This document shows positions 10,892 through 19,839 of a stretch of DNA of 64,000 nt, piece by piece. Positions within the stretch are counted from its first letter, which is position 1. Each line of letters starts with the position of its first letter. The stretch comes from Narthecium ossifragum (taxonomy: Eukaryota > Streptophyta > Magnoliopsida > Dioscoreales > Nartheciaceae), in the NCBI GenBank assembly GCA_963920575.1, contig OY986966.1, positions 14,463,297-14,527,296 of the forward strand. Reading direction: 5' to 3'. Made by a program: the position numbers and the translations under genes. Under the pieces are notes generated by a model. That model ran no database searches and was not told where the DNA came from. It was given only the letters and a program-made list of their open reading frames with translations.

Positions 10892-13800
10892 ATGTCGAGC
10901 TCTGCTTTGAAGAACAATGAGGCGTCTATGCCTTTGACGCAGTTAGCACGATCGCAAAAAAATATTTGTTGTCAAAAGTGATGACGAGAAAGAACTTTAT
11001 ACCCCAACTTTTAAGACTGCCGAGGGAAAGATGGATCAACAGGATGAATTTGATTGTAGTGCTGGCCCTTATTTTGATGCAGTATTGCTTTCTCCATTAT
11101 CAAAAGGATCGACTTCCCTGCCACTGTCTTGCCTTGCTCACCGGTTAGTTGCTGAGAAGCTGGACTGGAAGAGATACAACCACTGGTCTCATGAACCTGT
11201 TGCAGGCTATGTTGCGTGGTGTAAGAAAGTTTTAGAGACGGAGTCTAGGAGCTTCCGGGAATCTGGCATTTATGGCGGGGTTTTCTGTTCATTGGGTAGA
11301 TATTCCATTGACGAACAACTTTTCCGTAGTCTGATGGAGCGGTGGAATCCAGGTACCAACACATTTCTATTTCGGCACGGAGAGATGACAGTGACTCTCC
11401 TTGATATCTCCTATCTTGGGGGATTCTCCATTATAGGAGATATGTATGATGAGTATCTCCCAGATGAGGGGCTCCCAAGTGAGACGACGGCGCCTGCTTA
11501 TCCTCCGGCAGCATATCATCTTCTGCAATTATGGAAGGAATTGGTTAAGGACCAAGACAAAGTTTCTTTCACACAGTGGGTGTGATGCTTTTACAAGCCT
11601 GAGGATCGAGATTTTGACCCGCTTGCAGCTTTCGGCAATGAGGTTTATGTGGCTGCCTTTTTATCCATCTGGATGTGCTCTTTTGTCATTCCAGGACCAG
11701 AGGAGTGCATCCGCCCAGGGGTTTTTATACCGGCCAGTTTGATGGCGATGGGGAGATCATATTCATTGGCCCCAGCAGCACTATGTTCTTTGTACCGGGG
11801 GATGAGAATAGTGAGTTTGCACCCTGCCGGCCCGGGTTTTGCAAGTATGTCCAGTTGGGGTGTTTATATGCTGATGGGATGGGCTCACCGTTATCTTCGA
11901 GGGGTCTATTATAATAATCATGATAGCATTCGCCCATTATGGATTCTCCCAAATGCCGATTGCGAGCAGACTAGTATGCCGGATTTGAAGCATCTAATGT
12001 TTCGTGAGCCCGTGGCATTTTCTGACAGAGAAGTCAGAAGTCGGCTAGACGTCAGCGAGAATTTTTGTTTTCGTCCTCCAGTGTTTTTATGGGGGACTCA
12101 AAATGCAAGATGGTATCGTGCATCAGGTTCCAACCGTCGCCATGTTGAACATTTTGTTATCGCTATTAGCCGAGGTGTTCTTCCCCTTCGATTGGTTTCT
12201 ACGGTATCGACGATGTATGCCGAGCCATATAACCCGCACCGTGTAGCGCGACAATTTGGTCTTGATCAGGGAGCCCCGAAGGAAGGTTTAACATATCCTT
12301 TGGAAGAGCATCGTCCAGGAGTTCTAGTTGGGCATTGGGATCATCTTCTGCGGAAGGACAGTGAGAAATGATTCATGCTTCCCTCTGATTCTCGAGTCGG
12401 GAGGCTTTCTCATTACTGGACAAGGTGGTGGGTGAAAGAAACACGTGTTTTCTTCACCGAAACACTGACGCGCTTGAATCGCAAAGGCTCTTGGAGTCAT
12501 TTGTCATTTGAGGCGAGACTGTCCCTTGCATATCATAGCGCTCCTTTTCCTGACTGTTGGAAGTCGCTACGTGAGGCAGACTCTAAGGAAGTATCTGCTA
12601 AAATTCAAGCCCTAGAGAAGGCTGATGATAGCTTTATGCTTGCTTTCGGGAAGAGATTGAAGCTTGGTTGGGAGCAATTTTATAATCCCACAGAAATTTC
12701 CCCTGAAGAGGTATATTTATTTATTTATTTTTTTTTATTTTTTTGATGTCATGACTTTATATTGTGCTCATTTTCCTTTCCTCCCCTTTTTTAGGGCGTT
12801 GCTGATCAGTCTCCCCTTTGGAAGAAGAGATCGAACAACGATCGGTGACCACGGGAGAAACCAGGCCGTAATCATTCGCGTCGAAAGAAAGCTGATCATT
12901 CTGTTGGGAAAGCATCCGATCGTTCTAACCGGGGAAAGCGAGAACTTTCGATTTCAGATGGGCCGACGACTTCGAGCAAAAGGGTGATACTTGCTCTTCC
13001 AGCTCAAGAGGTTTGTGGAGATTCTAGAAGAAAGCGAGCAAAAGCTACTGGCGCTCTTAAGGTTGGCTCAAGTCCCACGGCTGATCTTTCTTCTGCAGAG
13101 GTCATAGGCGCTCTTTCGGACATTCTTCCTACTTCGACCCGGATTGTGGCGAGATCTCTCCAATTTAATGATGTAGACGGGGATCTTCATAGAGGAGTTT
13201 CTATCTCTAGTGATAGTGAGGCGGCTCCTGCACCGGCTAACGGAGGTACAATGGCTTCGGCCAGTGATACGTCATCTAGTGTCTCTGGAGCAGATATTTC
13301 AAAGGGGGTTGTTTCTACCCCGGTTCTTGAGGAGGTTGAGACTGGTTCCGATAGCTTAGCTTTTGACGCTTCTTCTACGCCTATTATTCCCTCCGAACCT
13401 CCTTTGAACGAGCTAGTTGTTGATGCGTTCAGAAAGCTTGAGAAGACCTTAGTGTCGATATTTCTTCCAGATTTGACTATATCTCAAGATATCGGAAAAC
13501 TGGAGCAGCGGATCCAGGATTTGCTTGTAGCATTGCCTGCTCGAGAGTCTGGCTCTGCTTCTTTGAGAGAAATCTTGGAATTACTTTTGTCGCAGGTATC
13601 CTCATATTGTAAGGAATTCTGCAGAGAAGAGGTAGCATTGCACCAACTTGTCGCTGATATATCGGCGTATCCTGCCAAGGTTGAAGCAGCGAAATCTGAG
13701 AAGGCTACTGCTGTAGAGTGTCGCCGACGTCATCTTGAGTGCCAGGAGCTCCAAAAAGCTGAAGTTGCTGCTCTCGAAGCCCGTTTGGAAGTGGAGAAGC

Positions 13801-14000
13801 AGAAGTTGAAGACTATGGTAGTAGAAGACATCGCTTTAGAGGAAAAGGTGGCTGCTTCTACATCCATGCTTGATGATTTGGAGCATAGACATAAAGAAAC
13901 ATTGACCTCATTGGAGGTTCTCCAAGGGGCGGGTAAAGCACAGGGAGTTCGTGCTGAGCTTGTTAGGACCTCTGAGTCTTTGCGCCCGTGGAGATCTTGA
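10892..14000 (+). pseudogene. Opposing extra gene of element E: plant-mobile-domain-like protein with coiled coil
   Basis: The gene lies between pol and the 3' LTR on the strand opposite to gag-pol. It starts at the ATG right after a TTTTGCAG acceptor. The first exon (10892-12710) contains a segment with HGEMTVTLLDISYLGGF (about 11379-11429), which resembles the plant mobile domain or aminotransferase-like domain, and a continuation with SLYRGMRIV and YNPHRVARQFGL. A phase-0 intron (12711-12794) separates it from exon 2. Exon 2 has a basic lysine/arginine-rich stretch, then an acidic serine-rich region and a long heptad-like C-terminal coiled coil (about 13680-13980). Breaks: a frame change at the A7 run 10956-10962, another near 11575-11600, and in-frame TGA at 12369 and 12846. 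Antisense extra genes with this type of domain are known in Tat-lineage elements; their function is not established. The copy is probably dead as a protein. Confidence 0.75.
12711..12794 (+). other. Predicted intron (84 bp) in the opposing gene
   Basis: GTATATTT at 12711 and a T-rich run ending TTTTAG at 12794 bound an AT-rich insert. The reading frame is phase 0 on both sides, since codon GAG ends at 12710 and GGC begins at 12795. The downstream frame then runs to 14000 with one stop. Confidence 0.6.
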
Positions 14001-14651
14001 ACCTCTTAGTGTGTTTGTTTCCTCTTGATTGATTTTTGTTTGGAAACCATGTGGTTAATTTCTTGAATATTTTTCATGCTACTCTTTTGATAGCAGCATT
14101 CAGTTTTCTCTCAATGTATGCAAGATAAATCAAATGATCTACCTAGCTGATATCTGTTGCAATGCGACGACTTCTTAGAGGATTTTTTTTTTTTTTTTTT
14201 TATTCGGATGAGTTCAAGGACAGGTGTGTGTATATATACACCTTTCCTACTGAACTAAAGATAGGTAGGAGCAGAGCTTTTAGAGACTGTTCCTATACTC
14301 CAATATTCGATTTTGCTCTTTGAGGGTTTGTATGCTCATATGAATTCAAAGACACAATTTTGTTTGTATCCCTGCGAGATTTAATGGTGCGTTGAGAACG
14401 GGTATTGTCTGTGTGCAATGCATACTCATAATCCAATGTGTACTTGCAAAATGTAAATCAATTTTATTTCTACTATCAGTTTAGGCTCTTGAAGCTTGGA
14501 GCTTACATATATTTTTTGTGTGCTGTCAGTTTAGGCTCGTGAAGCTCGGAGCATTGTGGATGAGAAAATATTGTGCCTATAGTTTATACTCGCAAGGCTT
14601 AGAGTAATATTGCTTCAGTTTAGGCTCGTGAAGCTTGGAGCATACATATAT
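14001..14651. other. Spacer between pol end and opposing gene end, with tandem repeats
   Basis: No gene is visible. A T17-type homopolymer is at about 14187-14203. Four degenerate copies of CAGTTTAGGCTCGTGAAGCT (each about 27 bp plus spacer) lie near 14476, 14526, 14579 and 14615. Short tandem repeats next to pol are common in Ogre/Tat elements. Both transcripts, pol from the right and the opposing gene from the left, converge here, so polyadenylation sites of the opposing gene are expected here. Confidence 0.6.
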
Positions 14652-16409
14652 TTAGGAATAATATCTCTTGAGAAATTTTCCGTTCACTGGTGGCGGAGCA
14701 TATTCGCCATCCGGTGATATAATCTTGTAAGCTCCGTTGGTGTAGACCTCTTGAACTATGAAAGGCCCTTCCCACTTAGGATCAAATTTTCCTTGGGTTC
14801 TTCTGGTGACGACCATGGGTCGAACTACAGCAAGGACGAGATCCCCAACTTTGAACGAACGACACTTCACCTTTTTGTCAAAGGCTCTAGAGACTCTTGC
14901 TTGGTACATCTCTAGAGTTTGCTGAGCTTCGATGTGCTTTTCTTCTAAGCTGTCAAGCTCTTTAAGCCTCAATTTTGCTGCTTGGTCTTCCGTCAGATTC
15001 TCATGTATAGCGACTCTGAGTGAAGGGATTTGGATTTCGAGAGGAAGTACAGCTTCTCCACCGAAAACAAGCGAATAGGGGGTTGCCCCCGTTGGAGTCT
15101 TCATTGTGGTACGATACGCCCAGAGATTCTCCAGAAGCTTCTCGTGCCATTCTCTTCTGTTGTTGTGGACGACTTTCTTTAGGAGCTTGCAGAGGATTTT
15201 GTTAAAGGCCTCCGCTTGTCCGTTAGCCGCGGCGTTATATGCCGACGAGAAGTGGTGTTTAATTTTGTGCTTGGCACAAAACCTCTCCATGTCTCTGTTT
15301 TTGAAAGGTGTGCCGTTGTCCGATATGAGTTTCGCAGGGATCCCAAATCGATAAACAATATGTGTTTTGATGAATTGTACTACTGTCTCCCCCCTTGTAT
15401 TTTTTAAGGGAATGGCTTCTGCCCATTTGGAGAAGTAGTCTGTTGCCGCCAGGATGTAGGAATGACCTTTTGAGGAAGATGGCTGAATGGGACCCACGAT
15501 ATCCATTCCCCATGCTTCGAAGGGCCATGAGATGCTCGTAGGATGGAGCGGTTCTGGGGGCTGATGTATGAAGTCTGCGTGAATTTGACAGACATGACAT
15601 TTTTTAACATACTCAATGGCGTCGCGCACAATTGAAGGCCAATAGTACCCCAAATGTTTCAGCTGGTGATATAATTTGGGACCTGATTGATGTGCTCCGC
15701 ATACACCTGAGTGTACTTCTTGGAGGGCTGAAGCTGCTTCTTCACTGGAGAGGCATCGTAGCAGGAGTCCATCATAAGACCTTCTGTATAACATGTTGTC
15801 CATGAAGGTGTATTTTGTGACCCTTCTTCTTATCCTCAATCTTTCTTGGGGGTTCATAGGAAGTATCCCGGACTTGAGGTAGTCGAGGAAGGGGGTTCTC
15901 CAGTCTTGCGTTTGTATTTCTGCCGCAGCGGCGACGTTGATGAACACCGGCATGTATCTACTTGGAATTTCTTCAAGCAGGGGAGTGAGGACTCGTCTCT
16001 CCTCAACTCTTACTTCCAATGTTTCGGTGGGCGAGAGAACCATGGCAGCAGCTAAACTGGCGAGCGCATCCGCTCTTTGGTTCTGGGATCGCGGGACGTG
16101 TTGGATCTTCAATTCTTTGAAGTGATTGATGAGCTCTTTTGCCCTAATGAAATATGGAATCAATTCTTCTTTCTTGATTGCATATGTGCCAAGAAGCTGA
16201 TTTACTACGAGTTGGGAATCCCCGTAGGCGGTCAGTGGATCCATCCCTATTTCCAGTGCTATCTCCAATCCAATGACGAGGGCTTCATATTCCGCCATGT
16301 TGTTGGATGACGCTGAAGTGAGCACGAAAGAATATGTGTTGGAGTGACGAAGATTATCCCTGCCCCCACTCCCGAGCGCCTGCAAGCTCCATCGAAATAC
16401 ATCTCCCAA
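14652..16409 (-). CDS. Element E pol, C-terminal part: archaeal-type RNase H (end) and integrase
   Basis: This frame encodes the second half of an archaeal-type RNase H (MAEYEALVIG, then YGDSQLVVNQL, then NQRADALASLA), followed by the integrase, which inserts the cDNA into the genome. The integrase has an H-H-C-C zinc module ending KKCHVCQ and the DDE triad seen as GMDIVGP, LISDNGTPF and NGQAEAF, all present. A GPY-like C-terminal part (GKFDPKWEGPFIV) ends near the stop at 14652, and the protein is 585 aa as drawn. It joins the upstream pol frame by one frame change near 16320-16345, inside the RNase H, between YFDGA and MAEYEAL. That break would separate the first catalytic Asp from the rest. 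No chromodomain is seen, in keeping with a non-chromoviral element. Confidence 0.9.
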   Translation of the reverse strand: MGDVFRWSLQALGSGGRDNLRHSNTYSFVLTSASSNNMAEYEALVIGLEIALEIGMDPLTAYGDSQLVVNQLLGTYAIKKEELIPYFIRAKELINHFKELKIQHVPRSQNQRADALASLAAAMVLSPTETLEVRVEERRVLTPLLEEIPSRYMPVFINVAAAAEIQTQDWRTPFLDYLKSGILPMNPQERLRIRRRVTKYTFMDNMLYRRSYDGLLLRCLSSEEAASALQEVHSGVCGAHQSGPKLYHQLKHLGYYWPSIVRDAIEYVKKCHVCQIHADFIHQPPEPLHPTSISWPFEAWGMDIVGPIQPSSSKGHSYILAATDYFSKWAEAIPLKNTRGETVVQFIKTHIVYRFGIPAKLISDNGTPFKNRDMERFCAKHKIKHHFSSAYNAAANGQAEAFNKILCKLLKKVVHNNRREWHEKLLENLWAYRTTMKTPTGATPYSLVFGGEAVLPLEIQIPSLRVAIHENLTEDQAAKLRLKELDSLEEKHIEAQQTLEMYQARVSRAFDKKVKCRSFKVGDLVLAVVRPMVVTRRTQGKFDPKWEGPFIVQEVYTNGAYKIISPDGEYAPPPVNGKFLKRYYS

Positions 16410-19285
16410 GGAGGTTGAATGTCAGCAACAAAAACTTCTTCGTCTGGAAGGTCGTCCTCTATAGGTGAGCCATCCGGTACTGGGAACGCGGCGAGGAAAT
16501 CTGCTAGCGCTTGTCCTTTAATAGCTTTCTGTGGAACATAGGTTATGTCGAACTGTGATAATAACATGGCCCACTTTGCAAGTCGTCCTGAGAGGACCAA
16601 CTTCTTTAAAATATACCGCAGGGGGTCGGCTTTGGAGACGAGTTGCACTGGATGCTCTAAAAGGTAATGCCGAAGCTTTTGAGTGGCGAACACCAGGGAT
16701 AGACACACCTTCTCCATCTCCGAATAACCATGCTCGGCTCCGACCAAAGTTCTACTAAGGTAGTAGAGAGCTCTCTCCTTGCCTTCGTCGTCATGCTGTG
16801 CAAGTAAAGCTCCTAATGACCCGGGCAAAGTTGCCGTATAGAGGATCAAGGGCTTTCCTTTGACGGGAGAGGCGAGAACCGGTGGGTTGATGAGATATTC
16901 TTTTATACTTTGGAAAGCATTTTGGCAAGCTTTATCCCATTCGAAGGGTGTCCCTTTCTTCATAAGGTGGGAGAACAGATGGCAACGGCCTGACAGATTG
17001 GAGATGAATCTGCGTATATAGGCGAGCCGACCTTGAAGACCCTTAAGTTCGCGAAGATTGCGAGGCGGAGGCATCTCTAGAATCGCTTTAACTTTGGCAG
17101 GATCAACTTCAATTCCTTGCTTGCGAACCACAAACCCAACGAGTTTGCCGGATGTAACTCCGAACGTACATTTCATGGGGTTCATCTTTAAATTGTGGCG
17201 TCTGAGTCTCTCGAAGACTTTAGTCAGATGCTCTTGTTTGTGTTTTGTTTTCACCACCAAGTCATCGACATAGCACTCTACAATATCATGAAGTAGATCG
17301 TCGAAGATGACCGTCATGGCTCTTTGATAAGTGGCCCCGGCATTTTTCAACCCGAAAGGCATTACTGTATAGCAGAAAATGCCTTTCGGTGTGCGAAAAG
17401 AAGTGAGCTCTTCATCTTCGGGAGCCATCTTTATCTGGTTGTATCCCGAATACCCATCCATGAAGGACAGAATCTCATGGCCGGTAGTGGCATCGACTAT
17501 GAGTTCGGTTATGGGTAACGGAAAATCATCTTTTGGACAAGCTTTGTTTAGATCTCGGAAGTCTATACAAAGCCTAAGTTGCCCATTCTTCTTTTTCACA
17601 GGAACAATATTTGCGAGCCATTTTGGATATTGGACCTCTCGAATAAAGCCTGCTTTCATGAGCTTGTCGACCTCGGCGATGATTTTTGGAATCAGCTCGG
17701 GTCGAAAGCGCCTTTGAGATTGCTTGATAGGACGAACATCTTCTGCTATGGACAGATAGTGTACAGCCACATCGACATCCAAGCCGGGCATCTCTTTATA
17801 GCTCCAAGCGAACACGTCCTGGTTTTCACGAAGGAAGAGAACAAACTGGTTCTTCTCATCCGACGTCATATGTGAGCTGATGAAGGTGGGACGATGATCA
17901 TCCTCTGCCCCCAATTTAATTTCTTCTAGTTCGTCAATGGTTGCTTGACCACCATCTTCGAGTTGTGGCGGTGCTTCCTGGAGATCAACGAACTCTGCAG
18001 AAGTGGCGCATACTTGGAACTCGTATCCGAGCCCTGCTCTGTCAAATATTAAGCTTTCACCATAGCGAATGGCTTTTCTTTGTGCTTTTGTAAGAAGGTC
18101 CTCGAAGGGTTGTCTTTTGCCTCGACCTCCGCATAAGCCTTCTCCCAAGTTTATAGCATATCCCATTTGAGAGATCACGTGTAATGTCCTTGGGTCATAG
18201 AAGGGTATGGGAAGGATTGTGTTTGCGGCATTTGGATCCGACACAATCGGAGAGGCTTGTACGAACTTGATGGGTTGCTTGTATTCTGCTTCCCCTTCAA
18301 CTTCATCGCCCAATTCTTGACCCGCATGACCTCTCCCTTTTGTTGGTAAAGGTTTGATTTGTGAAGGAAGGACCTTTGGGAGTGGTATCGGGAATTCGTG
18401 GAGAAGGGATTTAGAAGGCCTTTCCTCGACAATGGTGAATATTGGGTCTCCAGGTTTTCTTTGACTGCTTGGCACATAGCGGTACATCTTTTTCTTCTGA
18501 GGTGGATTTTTTCCTTGCTGGACTTCTGCGGTGAATCTTTCCGTGAAGCCCATGTCTTCCGGAGGTGTGGGGTCTGGCTTCTTCGGCTTCAGCGGCGGTT
18601 CTAGGTAGAACTTGGCATCTGCGAAGAATGCTTCTCCCGGGGTGAATGGCTTTGTGTCAGCGAACACCCTTTTAACATCGCCTTCTGGAGTTTGATATTT
18701 GAAACATTGGTGTAGCGTTGAAGGAACGACCTTATACTCATGGAGCCAAGGTCTTCCTAACAACGCATTATAAGAGGTTCGAGCGTCGATAACATAGAAG
18801 ATGACACTCGAGGCCAAGTCCTGAAATTTTAGTGTTAGGTGTATGGATCCTAACACGTGTTGTCCTGCTTGATTAAAGCCTTGGACTATTATGTTACTCG
18901 ATGTTAGATCATTGATATCGTACCCTAAGTCATGGAGTGTTTTAAGTGGCAGCAAGTTAATAGCTGATCCACAATCTAACATAACCCGTGACGTGGGTAT
19001 ATCGTCCATATCGCCAGTCATTAACAATGGCCTATTGTGTGGTTTTGTACCGAGCAATAGGTCATTATCAGAAAATTCTATGTTTAAATTTTCGACTACC
19101 GAGACGCCAGTTTGGAGGACATCTGCTCGGTAGTCGTCAGGGAAAGTTAGTGCAGTTATGAGAGATTTACGAAGATCATGAGACAGACACAGAGCATCGT
19201 ACACGCTAAGCAATGCAGGTGCTTTCTTTAAGTGAGAAATTACATTGTACTTGACAGACTCACTCGGGTTTACATTATTTTGCAT
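16259..19285 (-). CDS. Element E pol: protease, reverse transcriptase, RNase H
   Basis: The 1008-aa frame begins with a retropepsin-like protease (VMLDCGSAINLLP, with DCG where D-S/T-G is usual). It continues with a reverse transcriptase (LRLCIDFRDLNKACPKDDFP, SFMDGYSGYNQI, MPFGLKNAGATYQ and the catalytic CYVDDLVV) and then a gypsy-type RNase H that has lost obvious catalytic residues, as is usual in Tat elements. The start of an added archaeal-type RNase H (MYFDGACRRSG) follows before the frame breaks near 16330. The enzyme copies element RNA into DNA in the cytoplasmic virus-like particle. This frame differs from gag and its linker, overlapping the linker frame by 16 bases. It is the longest undamaged coding stretch in the window. 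Confidence 0.92.
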   Translation of the reverse strand: MQNNVNPSESVKYNVISHLKKAPALLSVYDALCLSHDLRKSLITALTFPDDYRADVLQTGVSVVENLNIEFSDNDLLLGTKPHNRPLLMTGDMDDIPTSRVMLDCGSAINLLPLKTLHDLGYDINDLTSSNIIVQGFNQAGQHVLGSIHLTLKFQDLASSVIFYVIDARTSYNALLGRPWLHEYKVVPSTLHQCFKYQTPEGDVKRVFADTKPFTPGEAFFADAKFYLEPPLKPKKPDPTPPEDMGFTERFTAEVQQGKNPPQKKKMYRYVPSSQRKPGDPIFTIVEERPSKSLLHEFPIPLPKVLPSQIKPLPTKGRGHAGQELGDEVEGEAEYKQPIKFVQASPIVSDPNAANTILPIPFYDPRTLHVISQMGYAINLGEGLCGGRGKRQPFEDLLTKAQRKAIRYGESLIFDRAGLGYEFQVCATSAEFVDLQEAPPQLEDGGQATIDELEEIKLGAEDDHRPTFISSHMTSDEKNQFVLFLRENQDVFAWSYKEMPGLDVDVAVHYLSIAEDVRPIKQSQRRFRPELIPKIIAEVDKLMKAGFIREVQYPKWLANIVPVKKKNGQLRLCIDFRDLNKACPKDDFPLPITELIVDATTGHEILSFMDGYSGYNQIKMAPEDEELTSFRTPKGIFCYTVMPFGLKNAGATYQRAMTVIFDDLLHDIVECYVDDLVVKTKHKQEHLTKVFERLRRHNLKMNPMKCTFGVTSGKLVGFVVRKQGIEVDPAKVKAILEMPPPRNLRELKGLQGRLAYIRRFISNLSGRCHLFSHLMKKGTPFEWDKACQNAFQSIKEYLINPPVLASPVKGKPLILYTATLPGSLGALLAQHDDEGKERALYYLSRTLVGAEHGYSEMEKVCLSLVFATQKLRHYLLEHPVQLVSKADPLRYILKKLVLSGRLAKWAMLLSQFDITYVPQKAIKGQALADFLAAFPVPDGSPIEDDLPDEEVFVADIQPPWEMYFDGACRRSGVGAGIIFVTPTHILSCSLQRHPTTWRNMKPSSLDWR

Positions 19286-19782
19286 TGCTTGGTGTGGTTC
19301 TGGGTCCCTTCCTTTGGCTGTGAGGGTTGGGAGTATGGAAGTCGGAGCCCGGAGCGGGTGATGATTTCATGGACTTCGGCCTTCTCTTCTTCTGGGAAGC
19401 ACAGGAACTCGTCATCATCTCCAAAGACCCCGATGGTGCAGCAGGAGTAGTGATCCCATGAGGTACCGTTTTCTGGCACATTTGGTTTTCTGGTTTGAAG
19501 GTCTCTTGAGACTCGGTGAATGAATCCTTCAATTTCTTCACGGGCCATCACCTTCCTCAAGATCTTATACTTTGGGGTTCTATGCCTCTTTGGCCTCGGC
19601 TGCCAATTTTCGGGGAGCGGAGGTCTCGGGGGAGCGTATCTAGCCGCTTTGATCCTTTGCTTGAAGGCTTGTCTCTTCCTTTGCCTTTTGCTGATATAGG
19701 GCCTCCCATAGCGATCATAACTGGGCTCGAAGTCAGATAGTGTATCATCATCATCCAAGCTGGAGTAATACATCTCCTCCAA
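19270..19782 (-). CDS. Element E gag-pol linker, acidic/basic, in frame with gag
   Basis: The 170-aa frame is in the same frame as gag, after one TAA at 19840-19842. It begins acidic (YYSSLDDDD), is then strongly basic (KRQRKRQAFKQ), and ends in the start of the pol overlap. It has no catalytic motif I can name. Tat/Ogre elements often have a stop between gag and pro-pol, passed by readthrough, frameshift or splicing. Here a stop plus a frame change would both have to be passed, so either a splice or damage is involved. Confidence 0.6.
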   Translation of the reverse strand: MEEMYYSSLDDDDTLSDFEPSYDRYGRPYISKRQRKRQAFKQRIKAARYAPPRPPLPENWQPRPKRHRTPKYKILRKVMAREEIEGFIHRVSRDLQTRKPNVPENGTSWDHYSCCTIGVFGDDDEFLCFPEEEKAEVHEIITRSGLRLPYSQPSQPKEGTQNHTKQCKIM

Positions 19783-19839
19783 AGTAGGCCACGGACATCC
19801 CTTGGCAGGTGTCAGAATGGGAGCTACATGTTCCTCGTC

